Positions 33,961-44,856 of a DNA stretch of 64,000 nt are shown here, in pieces. Location: the NCBI GenBank assembly GCA_963921935.1, contig OY998178.1, positions 56,889,451 to 56,953,450 of the forward strand, in the 5' to 3' direction. The position numbers were made by a program, and so were the translations under genes. Origin of the DNA: Galeruca laticollis (lineage: Eukaryota > Arthropoda > Insecta > Coleoptera > Chrysomelidae). The notes under the pieces were generated by a model that saw only the letters and a program-made list of their open reading frames with translations, was not told the origin of the DNA and searched no databases. How positions within the stretch are numbered: the first letter of the stretch is position 1; each line of letters begins with the position of its first letter.

Positions 33961-34929
33961 TTTGGTCCATATCTATCATTTAGTTTTAGAAAAAAATACT
34001 TAAAATAGAATTTAGACACCCTATACTTTATTACTTTCTTTACCTGACCCTGTTTACACAAAAAGTGTCAAAAAAAGCTTTTTTTGTTGATATTTTCATA
34101 TTTATTTTTATTTGCTTTATAAGTACCTATGTAATTAAAATATAAAAAACACATATCTTGTACATGACGGTGACATTGACGTATCTTCTTTGGAATAGTG
34201 AAATGGAGTGGATAGTTAGCTGGCGGCATTCCTTCCAGAGTATGATATGTTGATCGTTCTGGATGCAGTGTTTCATCCGTCCATATTTGAAAAGATGCGC
34301 ATTCTTCGTTTGTGGGCATAAAGACGAAAACTGAGTGGTGTGCTGTTGCGAAACATTAGATTGGTTATATTATGCTATGACTTCATACTGTTTTAATTTG
34401 CAGGTGGAGAGGAAAGGTTCGCACAGTTTCCTCGATACTAGCGGAATATTTATTTGAGTGATCGAATGGCTTATTGTCTGACTTGTTCCAGTCCATCCTA
34501 AGAGGAAGGTGTAATAGCAGAGTTGGTCGCTGATTCGAACCAACTCGTAGTCGACCTCACCGGCAACTTGGACGCCTCCACCAAAAAATCAACGAACCCA
34601 CGTGTTCTGTCGAACTTTTCAGTTCGACTGTTCTTGTAATAATTGGAAGTGTTACAACTGTTTCTGTCGAAACAAATTTTTATTTATGAAACCCGAAGAA
34701 ACCCGCAACTAACACAAATCACACCAGACGTAGGAAGGATATCTAACTCAGGTAAATATAAAATACCCACGGAAGCTAATAAGTCAGGACATCCTTAACT
34801 GGGAAGGCAACTCCCTCCAGCAGTGAGTCCGCTGTTGGTATTAGCTTTCACAGCCATCCACACCAATTCATAACACAAAACACCCAAAATATCCTCCAGG
34901 CGCACCCGCAGATCACAACGCACCACATC
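33961..34929. other. Unassigned part of the Harbinger/LINE composite
   Basis: A minus-strand 83-codon frame (34068-34319) with no recognised motif, a possible acceptor TTTTAATTTGCAG near 34391-34403, and the probable 5'UTR of the inserted LINE from about 34500. The LINE's left junction could not be located exactly. Confidence 0.35.
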
Positions 34930-36290
34930 CCAAAGCACCACACCCCAATTCACCGACTTTGCCCGAGATTTTGACGAATTCGACAAACAAATTCACCACC
35001 TGGAATCCATAGACGACCCCACGGCAGCCCAATACTTTCGCCGAGAACTTGACGAAATCGGAAAAAGAATTGGACTCCAAACATCCATACTTCAAACCTC
35101 TAATCCATCTTCCCCAAACCCTCAAAACTCCTCCACATGAAACCCAAGCCCTCTAAACCCCCCCACGTCAACGCCAAACTTTCAAACCCTAGAAAGAAAA
35201 ACAGACGACCCTCAAAACTCCAAACACCAAAACGACATCCAAACCCTCTAACACGAAATGCAACGCACCTTACAAGAAGCTAATGAAACCCTATCACGCT
35301 GCTCCAGACACGGATCTGCCTATTCATCCTCCCCAAACTCGCAAAATTTCTCCACGCCAACCTCAAACCCTCCGCCAACCTCAAACCCTCAAAACTCCTC
35401 CGTCAACCCCAAAACACACTTCCATCTCATCCTCCCCCCAGGACTTACGCTTCTTCTGTAAGTTCCCCAACCCCAACTCCCTCAATAGCCCGACAACCAT
35501 CCACACTCGTCGGGAAAACAAAACCCCGATCAATCCCAGCTCCTACCCTCCTCAACAACCCCACACCCACCCCAACATACACCCAAACTGTGAACCTCAG
35601 GAACCTCCCACCCCAATATTCAACCCAAAAATCTCTTTTTACCCTTTTAAACATCCTTGAACTTCTCAACGGACACATACTATATCTAAAAGCAATTTTC
35701 AATAGAACAGCCCTCCTCAAAACCTCTTCCACGTTGTCAGTAAACACAATCCTCAGAACAATCCAAAACTCCACTGGTGATCCCAACATCACTATAAACA
35801 TTCTAAACTCCACGCAACGTCCTCCCCAACCAGTCACCCTAATACCCCATTTCTCAATTGTCTGCAGGAATGTTGACCCAACGATCCCTCTCGAAGAATT
35901 CGAAGAAATTCTTCACAATCACGAATTCCCGTTCGCCAACTCTTGGCGAATTATCGCCAAGGCCACGAACAAACCCACTTCGATGTTCCGCATCATCACC
36001 CACTCCGAGATCCACTATTACTAAGCCCTCACTTCCGGCATCTCTATTTTTGGCCTCCAACACCAGTGTGAACCATCCAACGCCAACCCTCTACCCCCCG
36101 TCCCAAAATACTGTAATCGCTGCACCAAATCCGGACATTCTTCCGATTCTTGTCGGTCTCCACCGATATGCCCCTCTTGCGGCCAAACTGGCCACCGCAC
36201 CGGAAAATGCCCTAAGTCCGGTACTCCCACTTGCACCAATTGCGGCGGACCTCACGCCGCTTTCCACCCTCGCTGCCCCCATAGGCTAAC
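34930..36290 (+). pseudogene. LINE ORF1 (gag-like) with three zinc knuckles
   Basis: An acidic/coiled-coil-like N-terminal part (FDEFDKQIHHLESIDDPTAA) is followed by a C-rich stretch encoding many P, S, N and T residues with two stops. Then comes an open frame from 35590 with RNVDPTIPLEEFEEILHNHE. After a single in-frame TAA at 36022-36024 the frame continues into three knuckles: CNRCTKSGHSSDSC, CPSCGQTGHRTGKC and CTNCGGPHAAFHPRC. CCHC knuckles ending in a C-x-N-C-G-G-x-H type are typical of Jockey/R1-group ORF1 proteins. No ORF2 follows; sequence switches to Harbinger near 36300. The C-rich plus strand contrasts with the AT-rich surroundings. Confidence 0.75.
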
Positions 36291-36302
36291 CACACCAAAT
36301 AC

Positions 36303-37043
36303 CCCCAGTGGCAGCAAAATGGAAAAGAATTTACCCAGACATGGAATTTTCCAAACTGTATAGGCGCCATCGATGGGAAGCATGTTGTCTTTCAAAAACC
36401 AAAAAAAGTGGGTCGATGTTTTTTTAACTATAAAAAAACTTGCAGCATTATTCTTCTTGTCGTGTTTGATGCTAACTATAAGATTACACTAATTGATGTC
36501 GGTGCACATGGAAAAACAGTGATGTAGGTGTTTCTCGCACTGTTCAATTGCGAAAAGGTTTTTAAAGGAGATCTTGATTTTCTACCCGACAAACCTTTAC
36601 CGGGAACAACAACACTTATGACACATATCATAGTTGGAGATTAGTCTTTTCCTCTAAACAAACATTTGATGAGACCTTATCCTGGTGATCAACTACGGCG
36701 CGATGAAAACAAAAAAGTCTATAATTACAGACTAAGTAGAACTAGAAACGTTAGTGAGGATGGTTTTGGAATTCTCACAATTTTTTTTCGAATTTACCAA
36801 AGAAGATTGGAGCTAACACCCGAACATCTCGATACGGTAGTCTTGCGGTTACGGTTGCCTCCACAATTTTTTAAGAGACGACTCAGAAGTTATTTTAGAG
36901 AAATGTGTGAAGAAGAAGTTTCAGGAAACAGTGTCATACATGCAATTACTCATATCGGTGGTTCATTTTCAGGGACGACGTTGTTAGTCAGAGAAAGATT
37001 TAAAGATTATTTTAGCACTAAAGTTGGGTCAGTAGATTGGTAG
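36303..37043 (+). pseudogene. Harbinger transposase DDE domain and C-terminus
   Basis: In one frame: WNFPNCIGAIDGKHVVFQKP, then FFNYKKTCSIILLVVFDANY and LIDVGAHG. This holds the first catalytic aspartate (A-I-D-G-K-H) and the second (V-F-D-A-N-Y). After stops and frame changes a 125-codon frame (36666-37043) gives MRPYPGDQLRRDENKKVYNY, RLSRTRNVSEDGFGIL and FRIYQRR. There the family usually has R-V-V-E-N-A-F-G-I-L, so the catalytic glutamate is present as E-D-G-F-G. Multiple lesions make it inactive. Confidence 0.8.
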
Positions 37044-37325
37044 CTGTCAATTGTTCGCTAAAGAATGGCGAGTCAAAACAATGATAATTAAAATAATTTT
37101 TTAAAACAAAATATACATATATAATAAAAACATGCATTTTTTCCCGTTTATTTCAAAACGCGATTGTTTTTCTGTTTTCACCATGTTAATTAGTGTAAAA
37201 AATACAAAACTTTACTACTCTAACAAACTTAATAACAAAAATTGTTAATTTGAATTTAGTTTTAAATATTGTTAATTTAGTTGAGATATATATTAGGATA
37301 TTTTGCAATAAATTTTAGCTTACCT
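37044..37325. other. Harbinger internal non-coding stretch
   Basis: AT-rich and located between the converging transposase and MADF genes. The MADF gene's first intron should run here on the minus strand. Confidence 0.4.
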
Positions 37326-37456
37326 TTACATTTAATTTTAACACCTATTTCTTCCCATGCATTTTCCCTGATAAGCGTATTGCTGTATCTTGTATCTGTT
37401 GGATCATATAAAAAGCGATAATTTTGAACATGAACAATAAGTTCCTCTTCATTCAT
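37326..37456 (-). CDS. MADF-domain protein, first exon (second Harbinger gene)
   Basis: The minus-strand ATG at 37456 opens MNEEELIVHVQNYRFLYDPT then DTRYSNTLIRENAWEEIGVK. This matches an MADF domain (V-x-x-Y-x-x-L-Y-D...W-E-E-I-G). The exon ends at KCKG with a donor AAAG|GTAAGC. PIF/Harbinger transposons typically encode such a Myb/MADF-like DNA-binding partner that helps the transposase reach the TIRs. No second exon was identified in the remaining element. Confidence 0.6.
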
Positions 37457-38103
37457 TTTCCACTTCCTAAAATGATATTACTTTTTTACAATTTTTTTCT
37501 TCATTCTTCATTTAAAATTTCAGTCTGAATACCTATTTTCACAATCGTATGAGAAATAACTAAATTACCTTGTAATTAACATCTCTGTATCACGGCTAGA
37601 TACTGCAAAGGAACAAAATTTGCCGCCAACTTTAGCACCACTTCCTATGAAATACTGCTAAAAACTGAAATATGCGACACAAGAATTAACAAATATTTGA
37701 ATCTTCTCTCCGCCTGTCGCCGCGTATTGAGGCGACGCGTCAAGAGAAACAACTCCTAGTTGCTCCGAAGAAAATTCGCGCGTCCACCGACGCGTCTAGT
37801 CGCTTCGCGCTGCCATATAATTTTAATGTAAATTACTCGGGCGAAAAAATTACAATTTTCTTCGCGCCGCTTCCGTTCGCGACGCTTCGGCTAAGTGCGC
37901 GTGAACCTTTATCGATTTGTGTAGAAAGGGTCATAAGCTCCGCCCACCCCTGTCATCACACTTATATAAGTCAATTTTCACTACGGAAAAACGATGCGAT
38001 GTTGCCAAACTAAACACTACTTCAAAGACGATAGGAAACAAATATTTCAGATGAAATTTTCTTAGTAACGTTTGTCTAATATTAATTTTTATTTTTATGA
38101 ACT
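37457..38103. other. Harbinger right end and flank
   Basis: Non-coding. Contains the right TIR (to 37907), then unassigned flank up to the TAA microsatellite. Confidence 0.45.
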
Positions 38104-38151
38104 TAATAATAATAATAATAAAAATAATAATAATATTAATAATAATAATAA
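38104..38151. repeat. (TAA)n microsatellite, 5' flank of R4-like LINE
   Basis: AATAATAATAATAATA-type run with one A-rich interruption. The LINE starts directly after it. Confidence 0.9.
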
Positions 38152-38154
38152 GAG

Positions 38155-41100
38155 GGGTAAACGGACAGGATCGGATATCAAGATACACTGGAAGATTTAT
38201 GGAATGCAGAACACCAACAGCTGACACTCCCAGCACAACGACTAGCTGTTCAAATACGATCGATTGTACGTAGAGCTCTGAGCGAAGCGGAACTAGATGT
38301 ACTCAAATCTGATTGGCGAAGGCAATCCATCAGACGTTCCGTCCACCGAATGAGCGTGGCTCCACAAGTCACCGAAGAGTACTTGCCAGAACAAAGACCA
38401 GAGCTAGTAGAAGACCTCACAGAAATCGAAGATCTGCTAAAGGAAGCTGACCTTAAACTCCCAGGCATCTCCATGCAAGATAGACCAGCACTACCAAAAT
38501 TAACCCTAAATCAAGAAATCCTAACCATGGTGGCGAAAACTAATAAAACTCTTAACGACACCATCCCTTCAGAGTCATTACTTGATATCTGCCATGCAGT
38601 GTACTGTGCTGCTCATGTTGTCTGCTCTACATATGGTTCCAAACACAAAAACAAAAAGTTAGATAATGAAACGCCCACGATAAACACCCCGCCTTGGGAG
38701 CGACGCATAGAATGCAGAATATAAACCATACGTAAAGAAGTAGGTACTCTACACACGTATCTTAACTCTGAGATCAGCCAAAAGTTGAAAAAGAAGACGA
38801 AGAGCTATGCCAAACGTGCAAAAATCAACCCAGGGAGGCCATCATATCAGCAGGATCTTCTAAAGCATCTGGATGGCCTGAAACAAACGATAAAAGCATT
38901 AGGAAATAGGATAAGAAGGTACCGACTAAGAAGCCGTCGGTATCAAGAGAATAAACTGTTCGCAAGAGACCAAAAAGCATTCTATAGACAACTACAACGA
39001 AACACAGTGGAAACCTCACATATAAAACCTAAGAAAGAAGACATGCAAAGATTCTGTAAGAACGTATGGGAACAAAGTGTCACGCATAATGACAGAGCAT
39101 TTTGGATCGCGCACGAAGTTAAATCTCACGAAACAACTGGACAGATGGCGCAGCCTGAAATACGGAAAGTAGATATTACCGCAGCAACCAGCAAGCTGAA
39201 AAACTGGACAGCACCGGGCGTCGACCATATTCACAACTTCAGGTGGAAAAAACTCACCGGAATTCACCAAAAAATAGCAGATAAATTTGCAGCAGCCATC
39301 CTGGATCCTTCGATCATACCAGAATACTTCACTCTCGGGATTACCCACATGCTCCCTAAATGTGAAGACATAAAAGACCCTAAAAATGATCGCCCCATAA
39401 CTTGTCTACCGTCCATTTATAAAATCTTGACTTCGATCATATGCTCAAAGATCACACATCACATAAATGCAAACAATATTCTTGCATGGGAACAGAACGG
39501 ATATAAACAAAAAGCACGGCGATGTAAGGAACTTCTTGTAATTGACAACATTGTTACAAGACAAGCAAAATTGAAGAAAAGAAAACTATCCATGGCATGG
39601 ATCGATTATAGGAAAGCCTTCGACTCAGTTCCCCACTCCTGGCTACTGAAAGTACTAGAGGTATATAAAATCCACCCCCATCTTTCTGCAGTGCTGAGAC
39701 ATTTAATGGCAACATGGCGAACGACACTGTATCTTCAAACCTACAGAACAGATGAGATAAAAATCAATAGAGGCATTTTCCAGGGTGACAGCCTAAGCCC
39801 AATCTGGTTCTGTTTAGCACTTAACCCTTTAAGCGTCATGTTAAAAAAAAGTGGAAACTCATACGAGCTTGACAAAGGGACAAAAATATCCCATGCATTT
39901 TACATGGATGATCTTAAGGTGTATGCCAAAAATCCTCAACAATTGCAAAGTTCGCTAGAGCTTGTTAAGGCGTTCAGCGATGCGATTAAAATGGAAATGG
40001 GGCTAGAAAAATGTACAGTCGTTCATGTGGATAGAGGAAAGGTCCCAAAATATTACAAGGATTAAGCCTCGACAAGAAAGGTAATCAAGAAAGAACAAAA
40101 GCAGAATTTTTCCGTCGAATTAATAGTTTTGAAAACACAACTGAACTCTAAAAACAAAATACAGGCAATCAATGGATGGGCAGTACCCGGGTTGGCGTAC
40201 TCATTTGGCATAATAGATTGGACACATACAGAAATACAACAAATAGACAGACAAGTACGTACTACGCTCACAAAATTTCGCCTGCACCATCCAAAATCTG
40301 CGATGGAGCGATTGTATATACCCAGGAAAGAAGGTGGCCGTCGACTGACTAATCTCGAGAGCATGTTAGTGGATGAAACTCAAAAACTGAGAAGATATTT
40401 TAAAAATAAGAACTTACCTCTATTCAGATGCCTAGTTACAGTTGATGATGGATACTCGGCACTAAACCTCGCCGACGGGGAACCTGATAGGGAAAATGAC
40501 TGCATCAATAAAATGAAGGAAACTTGGCAGGGAAGGCGCACTCCATGCAATCCAAGACCAAGTGGTGACAACGCGTTGCCACCAGAAATATATCATTAAA
40601 ATGGACATCCCAAACCCCCGCTGTAGACTCTTTAATAAGTAACAGGAGACGATCCAGCACATAATATCAGCCTGCACCCAATTAGCCCCCACCGCTTACC
40701 TGAGTATACACAATAATATGGGAAAGGAACTACATCTCGCTGTGACCCAAAGATTAAATCTAAAAACAGGAAAAACACCAGGGTATAAACATCAACCGTT
40801 AAGTCTAGATGAAAATGAGCACTATAAAGTCTATTGGGATACACAACAAACCGGACATGATCGTGCTAGATAAAAACAGCAAATCTGCGATCATTATTGA
40901 TTTTTCGGTCCCACTGGACGAAAATCTGGGGAAAGCTTACAAAGACAAGATAATGCGATATCGTCCGCTAGCATGAGATAAGAGATTTATGGAATTTAAG
41001 AAAGGTGGAGATCAAACCAATCATAATTTCTGCAAATGGCTTAGTGCACGCTAAAGTAACTAAACACCTGGAAGAGCTAAGCATATCTCGACATATCTGT

Positions 41101-41236
41101 GTTTTGATGCAAAAAGCAGTAATTCTGGGAACAACTGCAATTGTCCGAAGAACACTAACCCCCTAATTAAGTAAGTTTATACCTTGATACAACTACGTCC
41201 GGTAGAAACTGCTACCACCAACCACGTACAAGTGTG
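38155..41236 (+). pseudogene. R4/Dong-like non-LTR retrotransposon, near full length
   Basis: An N-terminal region (EDLWNAEHQQLTLPAQRLAV) leads, after a break near 38724, into the RT. The RT frame (38785-40065) has NWTAPGVDHIHNFRWKKL, DRPITCLPSIYKILTS, IDYRKAFDSVPHSW with catalytic aspartate, GIFQGDSLSPIWF and FYMDDLKVYAKN (Y-M-D-D). It breaks at a stop near 40063, then gives GWAVPGLAYSFGIIDWTHTE and LYIPRKEGGRRLTNLES to 40599. After an internal deletion come ETIQHIISACTQLAPTAYL and a restriction-like endonuclease (NKPDMIVLDKN then IIDFSVPLDEN). Several stops make it inactive. TAA runs lie at both ends. Confidence 0.85.
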
Positions 41237-41240
41237 AAAA

Positions 41241-41281
41241 AATAATTATAATAATAATAATTATAATAATAATAATAATAG
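41241..41281. repeat. (TAA)n microsatellite between two R4-like copies
   Basis: TAATTATAATAATAATAATT-type run. It is both the 3' flank of one LINE and the 5' flank of the next fragment. Confidence 0.9.
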
Positions 41282-42005
41282 TAAAAAGTGGTCGAATCAC
41301 TACTTACGGACAGGATACCTTTTCCCTGAGACTGAAGGGTTTATTATTGTTATACAGGATCAGGTTGTGCCAACTAGAAACTATCTTAAATATATTATTA
41401 AAGGTCCAACCCTGACAGGCGATACCTGTAGAATGTGTGGCAGAATAGGGGAAACCATCCAACATATAACTGGAGGATGCAGCTCTCTCACCGCATCTGA
41501 GTACAAGAAACGCCACGATGAAACAGGAAAGATAGTACACCATGCTGTAGCCTCTAAATATAACTTGATACCCGAAACAGAAGAACTCACTTATAAGTAT
41601 ACACCAGCAAGCATTCTACAAAACGCCAACTAGAAATTATACTGGGATCGAACTATATTTACTGATCGGACAAATGACGCAAACCGGTCGGATGTGGTTC
41701 TGTTGGGCCTGAGAGAAGCAGGTATGGATTATCGACTTCGCAGTTGTGAATGATAACAACATGGAAAGCACAATCAACCTAAAGCTTCGAAAATATGATG
41801 ACCTCGATCAGTATATAAAAGAACAGTGGAAAGTAGACCAAGTCACTATCCTACCTATGATCCTATCCACAACAAGCATTGTACCACGGCAGCTTAGTGA
41901 GGCTATGAATACTCTGAAAATCAGTCCATCTTCAATTGGAATGATGCAGAAAACAGCCATTCTCGGCACATGCACCATTGTAAGGAAAGTACTGGGAAAA
42001 TAACC
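41282..42005 (+). pseudogene. R4/Dong-like LINE 3' fragment, second copy
   Basis: The frame gives GYLFPETEGFI, then VVPTRNYLKYIIKGPTLTGD, CRMCGRIGETIQHITGGC and YWDRTIFTDRTNDANRSDVV. After breaks it gives the C-terminus TILPMILSTTSIVPRQLSEA ending at 42003. The endonuclease is degenerate (RSD for RPD). The fragment covers the zinc knuckle and endonuclease region only, so it is 5'-truncated. It supplies the FPETEGF segment that the neighbouring copy lacks. Confidence 0.8.
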
Positions 42006-42123
42006 TAAAAAGTGGAACGTCAAATATACTTTGATAGATCTATATCTGTATATTTGAATAAACTACACTCAGACAAAAAAGGCCTGGGTTTATATAAAAT
42101 GCCTTAAAAAGAGAACTAGTGAA

Positions 42124-42140
42124 AATAATAATAATAATAT
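42124..42140. repeat. (TAA)n run between converging LINE 3' ends
   Basis: AATAATAATAATAATAT. It lies between the plus-strand R4-like fragment and the 3' end of the minus-strand LINE at 42282-44208. Confidence 0.8.
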
Positions 42141-42281
42141 CTTTCTTGCTTCAAATTGATACAAATCAATATAGCAAGGAATCCGGTACAGTGTCTATAA
42201 ATAAATACACAGTTAATGTGGCAAAATCACAACAAAAATAAACAATAAAAGAGAGAAAAAAAGTTAGTGTGAAACTCCTAG

Positions 42282-44204
42282 CTATTCGTTTATAATAAAT
42301 GAACGAATTTTGAGTACGCCAATGAAATAGTTCGAAATTTGCTTGATATCCACCAAAGAAGCAGTATTTAATAAGGCAATGAAATCATCAAAACTCTGCA
42401 GATTTTTAATAATTTGCACTCTAATACAATCATACATCCTGCATTGAAGCACAATATGTTCAAGTGTTTCATTTTGATGCGAGTTGCATAGAGTACAAAT
42501 TTCTTCTTGATTAATGGTATAAATACTTCCCTTGTACGTTATTCTAACAAAAGTCTTCGAACATAAGCGGATCTGACAAAATATTCGAACTAATTTAATC
42601 GGCAGTTTACTAGTTAAATAATTTGCAGGACTTGAAGTGACTGTTAAATGTTTATAGATTACACAGTAATTACTATTAGCAAGGCGTTGTAAGTCAGAAC
42701 TATACAATTTTTGTTTAAAATTCTTAAGAATTGCATCATAGTGGCTTTTTAGTGAGTCAAAAGAGAGGTTATTCCACATGTCGGTCAACCCGAGATCTAT
42801 AAAAATCAGTTTCATTTGTAGGGCCCAGTTATAGCAGGGGCTGTCAAAGTCCTCTAACTCTGAAAGCCTGAGAAAGACAATCTTTGGCAATCTAGTGTTT
42901 GCAAAAGAAAACATTTTTAATAACCAATTGAGGCAAAACTTAAATACCGTATAATCAAGCCTAACAACGCCCACCTCAAGACGTACTAAATAATCAGGAG
43001 TGTTTAGCGGTAATAGGAGAAATCTTTTGAAAAAACCAACTTGGGTTTTTTCAACAATGTTAAGATACCGCAGACTCCAGACAGGAACCGAATTGGCAAG
43101 TGTATTAATTACTATATGGAATGATACAGGGTTATGCGCAATTGCCAGGAAGTTGTTTTTGATCGTGAGAGCATATTCATGACAGCACCTGTGGCTTGTT
43201 TGCATTTGGAAGAGGTATCCATTGCGTGTTCGCGAAATAAAGAAGAGCAAGTGAGAGTAACCCCTAACTATGCATAGTGGTTAGTCATCTCAATTTCTAC
43301 TTTGTTGAACAGAAATTTGTAATTTCTCGTTATTTTGTGACCGCCTCTCGAGAAACACATACTTTTAGATTTAGAATTTTCAACAGTAAGTTTGTTAAGG
43401 CAATTATACTGTTCAAGGGTGCGTAGCTTTCTAGCCATATCTATTTCAGAGTCAGCAAGGATAACCAAATCGTCCGCATATAACAGAAGTAACAAATCAC
43501 TCCTGTTATCAATATTAATTCCAACCATATCAGATTTTCTGAAGAAATCGTCAATATTGGCAATTAATAGTGAGAAAAGTAAGGGACTTAATTATTCACC
43601 CTGCAGAACGCTCTCATTTATTGCAAATAATTTAGAGTATTCATTGTTAACTTTTACACAAAAAGAGGATTTGTCATACAGAGCTCTGACTGGGCGAATA
43701 AATTTAGAACTGATGCCCAGCTTAAATAATTTTTACCATTAAAGGGGATGATTAATAGAGTCTAATGCGCGCTTCAAGTCAATAAAAGCGGCAAATACTC
43801 TTCTGCCTTTGCGATGTAGGTGAGTTTGAATGGTGCTATTCTGGACAAAAAAATGTTGTCCATACATCTTCTGTTCTTCCTGAAACCCGCCTGAATTTCT
43901 GGGAGAATATTATTACTTCCAAACCAAGAGTTTAATCTGTTCAACATGATCATATTAAAAAGTTTAATAACAGTGTTAATGCAGGTGATGCCCCTATAAT
44001 TACTGGGGTTATCGATGGGGCCCTTTTTGTGTACCATTAAGAGCGATACTGTAGATCATTCAGCAGGGAAAGCTTCGTTTCTAAAACTTTGTTAAACAAA
44101 CTACACAAAAAAAGACACCAGTTTTGAGGAAAATATTTGAAAAACTCGGAGGGAATTCCATCTAATCCCGGGGCCTTGTTCCTTTTGCAACTTAGATTAT
44201 ATAT
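42282..44204 (-). pseudogene. Non-LTR retrotransposon RT and C-terminus, split by the errantivirus
   Basis: Reading down the minus strand: RNKAPGLDGIPSEFFKYF, VHKKGPIDNPSNYRGITCIN, EIQAGFRKNRRCMDNIF, then after breaks LLLLYADDLVILADSEID (Y-A-D-D) and the thumb. A 322-codon frame (42282-43250) follows, with a cysteine/histidine motif C-x2-C-x8-H-x4-C (CTLCNSHQNETLEHIVLQC) near the end. No RNase H or apurinic endonuclease is visible in this window part. The clade is uncertain. Frame breaks near 43260, 43600 and 43770 make it a pseudogene. Confidence 0.8.
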
Positions 44205-44208
44205 CGCT
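44205..44208. repeat. Target-site duplication, left copy (CGCT)
   Basis: CGCT immediately before the 5' LTR is repeated at 51739-51742. The preceding T could extend it to 5 bp (TCGCT), since the LTR end is ambiguous by one base. Confidence 0.85.
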
Positions 44209-44417
44209 AGTTATGGTACGCCACCACCCTGTATTGCGCAATAGTGGAACACTATTGCATCAGCCTTTCTGCAGTGTCAGCAGTTTATAGAAAGACTATA
44301 AAAGCGAAATGTTAACAATAAAATGGCATTCTAATATTTGTCACACAGTTGTAAAGATATATGTATAATTTAAATAAAGTTTTTAAAAACCTTTCATACG
44401 TATTCGAAACGTTAATT
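44209..44417 (+). mobile_element. 5' LTR of errantivirus
   Basis: Starts AGTTATGGTACGCC and ends AACGTTAATT. A TATA box lies in GACTATAAAAGCG near 44297, and an AAATAAAG polyadenylation-type signal near 44380. Confidence 0.95.
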
Positions 44418-44434
44418 GGCGCAGTCATCAGTAG
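44417..44434 (+). other. Primer-binding site (serine tRNA type)
   Basis: TGGCGCAGTCATCAGTAG overlaps the LTR end by one base. TGGCGCAGTC is the usual start of the serine-tRNA primer site in 17.6/297/ZAM-type errantiviruses. Confidence 0.8.
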
Positions 44435-44856
44435 GATAGTTTCGAGTCGTTTTTCGTGTGTATAACGGTAAAACGTCGTGAATTTCAATTCTTAGTGAAA
44501 CAAAACCTAAGGTTTTAAAGAAAGGACAAAAAACTTGTGAAAAGGACTTGAAGACTTTCATGTGAAGTGTCCAGACGGAGCATACGTCCCAGAACTGTTC
44601 AAGAAGACTTCAAAAAAATCGGTGAGCCATCCCTTTTTCTTTCCTTTATTATTCAATCATTACAATTTACTTGTGGCAAATTTTTGAATCGGTTGTGAAT
44701 AAATAGAGCATATATGAATTCACAATTTTCATCTTGATATATTAAAGAATATAATATTTTCAAGTTAGTGTTAAGTATATAGTAGTAGATTTAAAAAATT
44801 ACAAAATTGACGAATTAATAAGTATAATAAATAATTTATCTTTAAATCTCAACACA

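Larger units (their letters stand above)
33605..37907. mobile_element. PIF/Harbinger element with TIRs, internally disrupted
   Basis: The left end (33605-33660) contains CGCACTTAGCCGAAGCGTCG then CG-ACGGAAGC. The right end (37866-37907) contains the reverse complement GCTTCCGTTCGCGACGCTTC then GGCTAAGTGCG. TIR identity is strong over at least 35 bp. Inside are HARBI1-type transposase pieces on the plus strand and a MADF-domain exon on the minus strand, the two-gene layout of PIF/Harbinger. A LINE ORF1 sits between the transposase halves. The flanking 3-bp duplication expected for this family is not clear (TAA against TTT/TTA). Confidence 0.8.

Noticed and set aside
34068..34319. Minus-strand 83-codon frame inside the Harbinger element
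   Set aside because: No family recognised and no clear exon boundaries; kept only as part of an unassigned stretch.
35258..35837. Several 60-130 codon frames on both strands in the C-rich zone
   Set aside because: They are shadows produced by the stop-poor, C-rich LINE ORF1 region.
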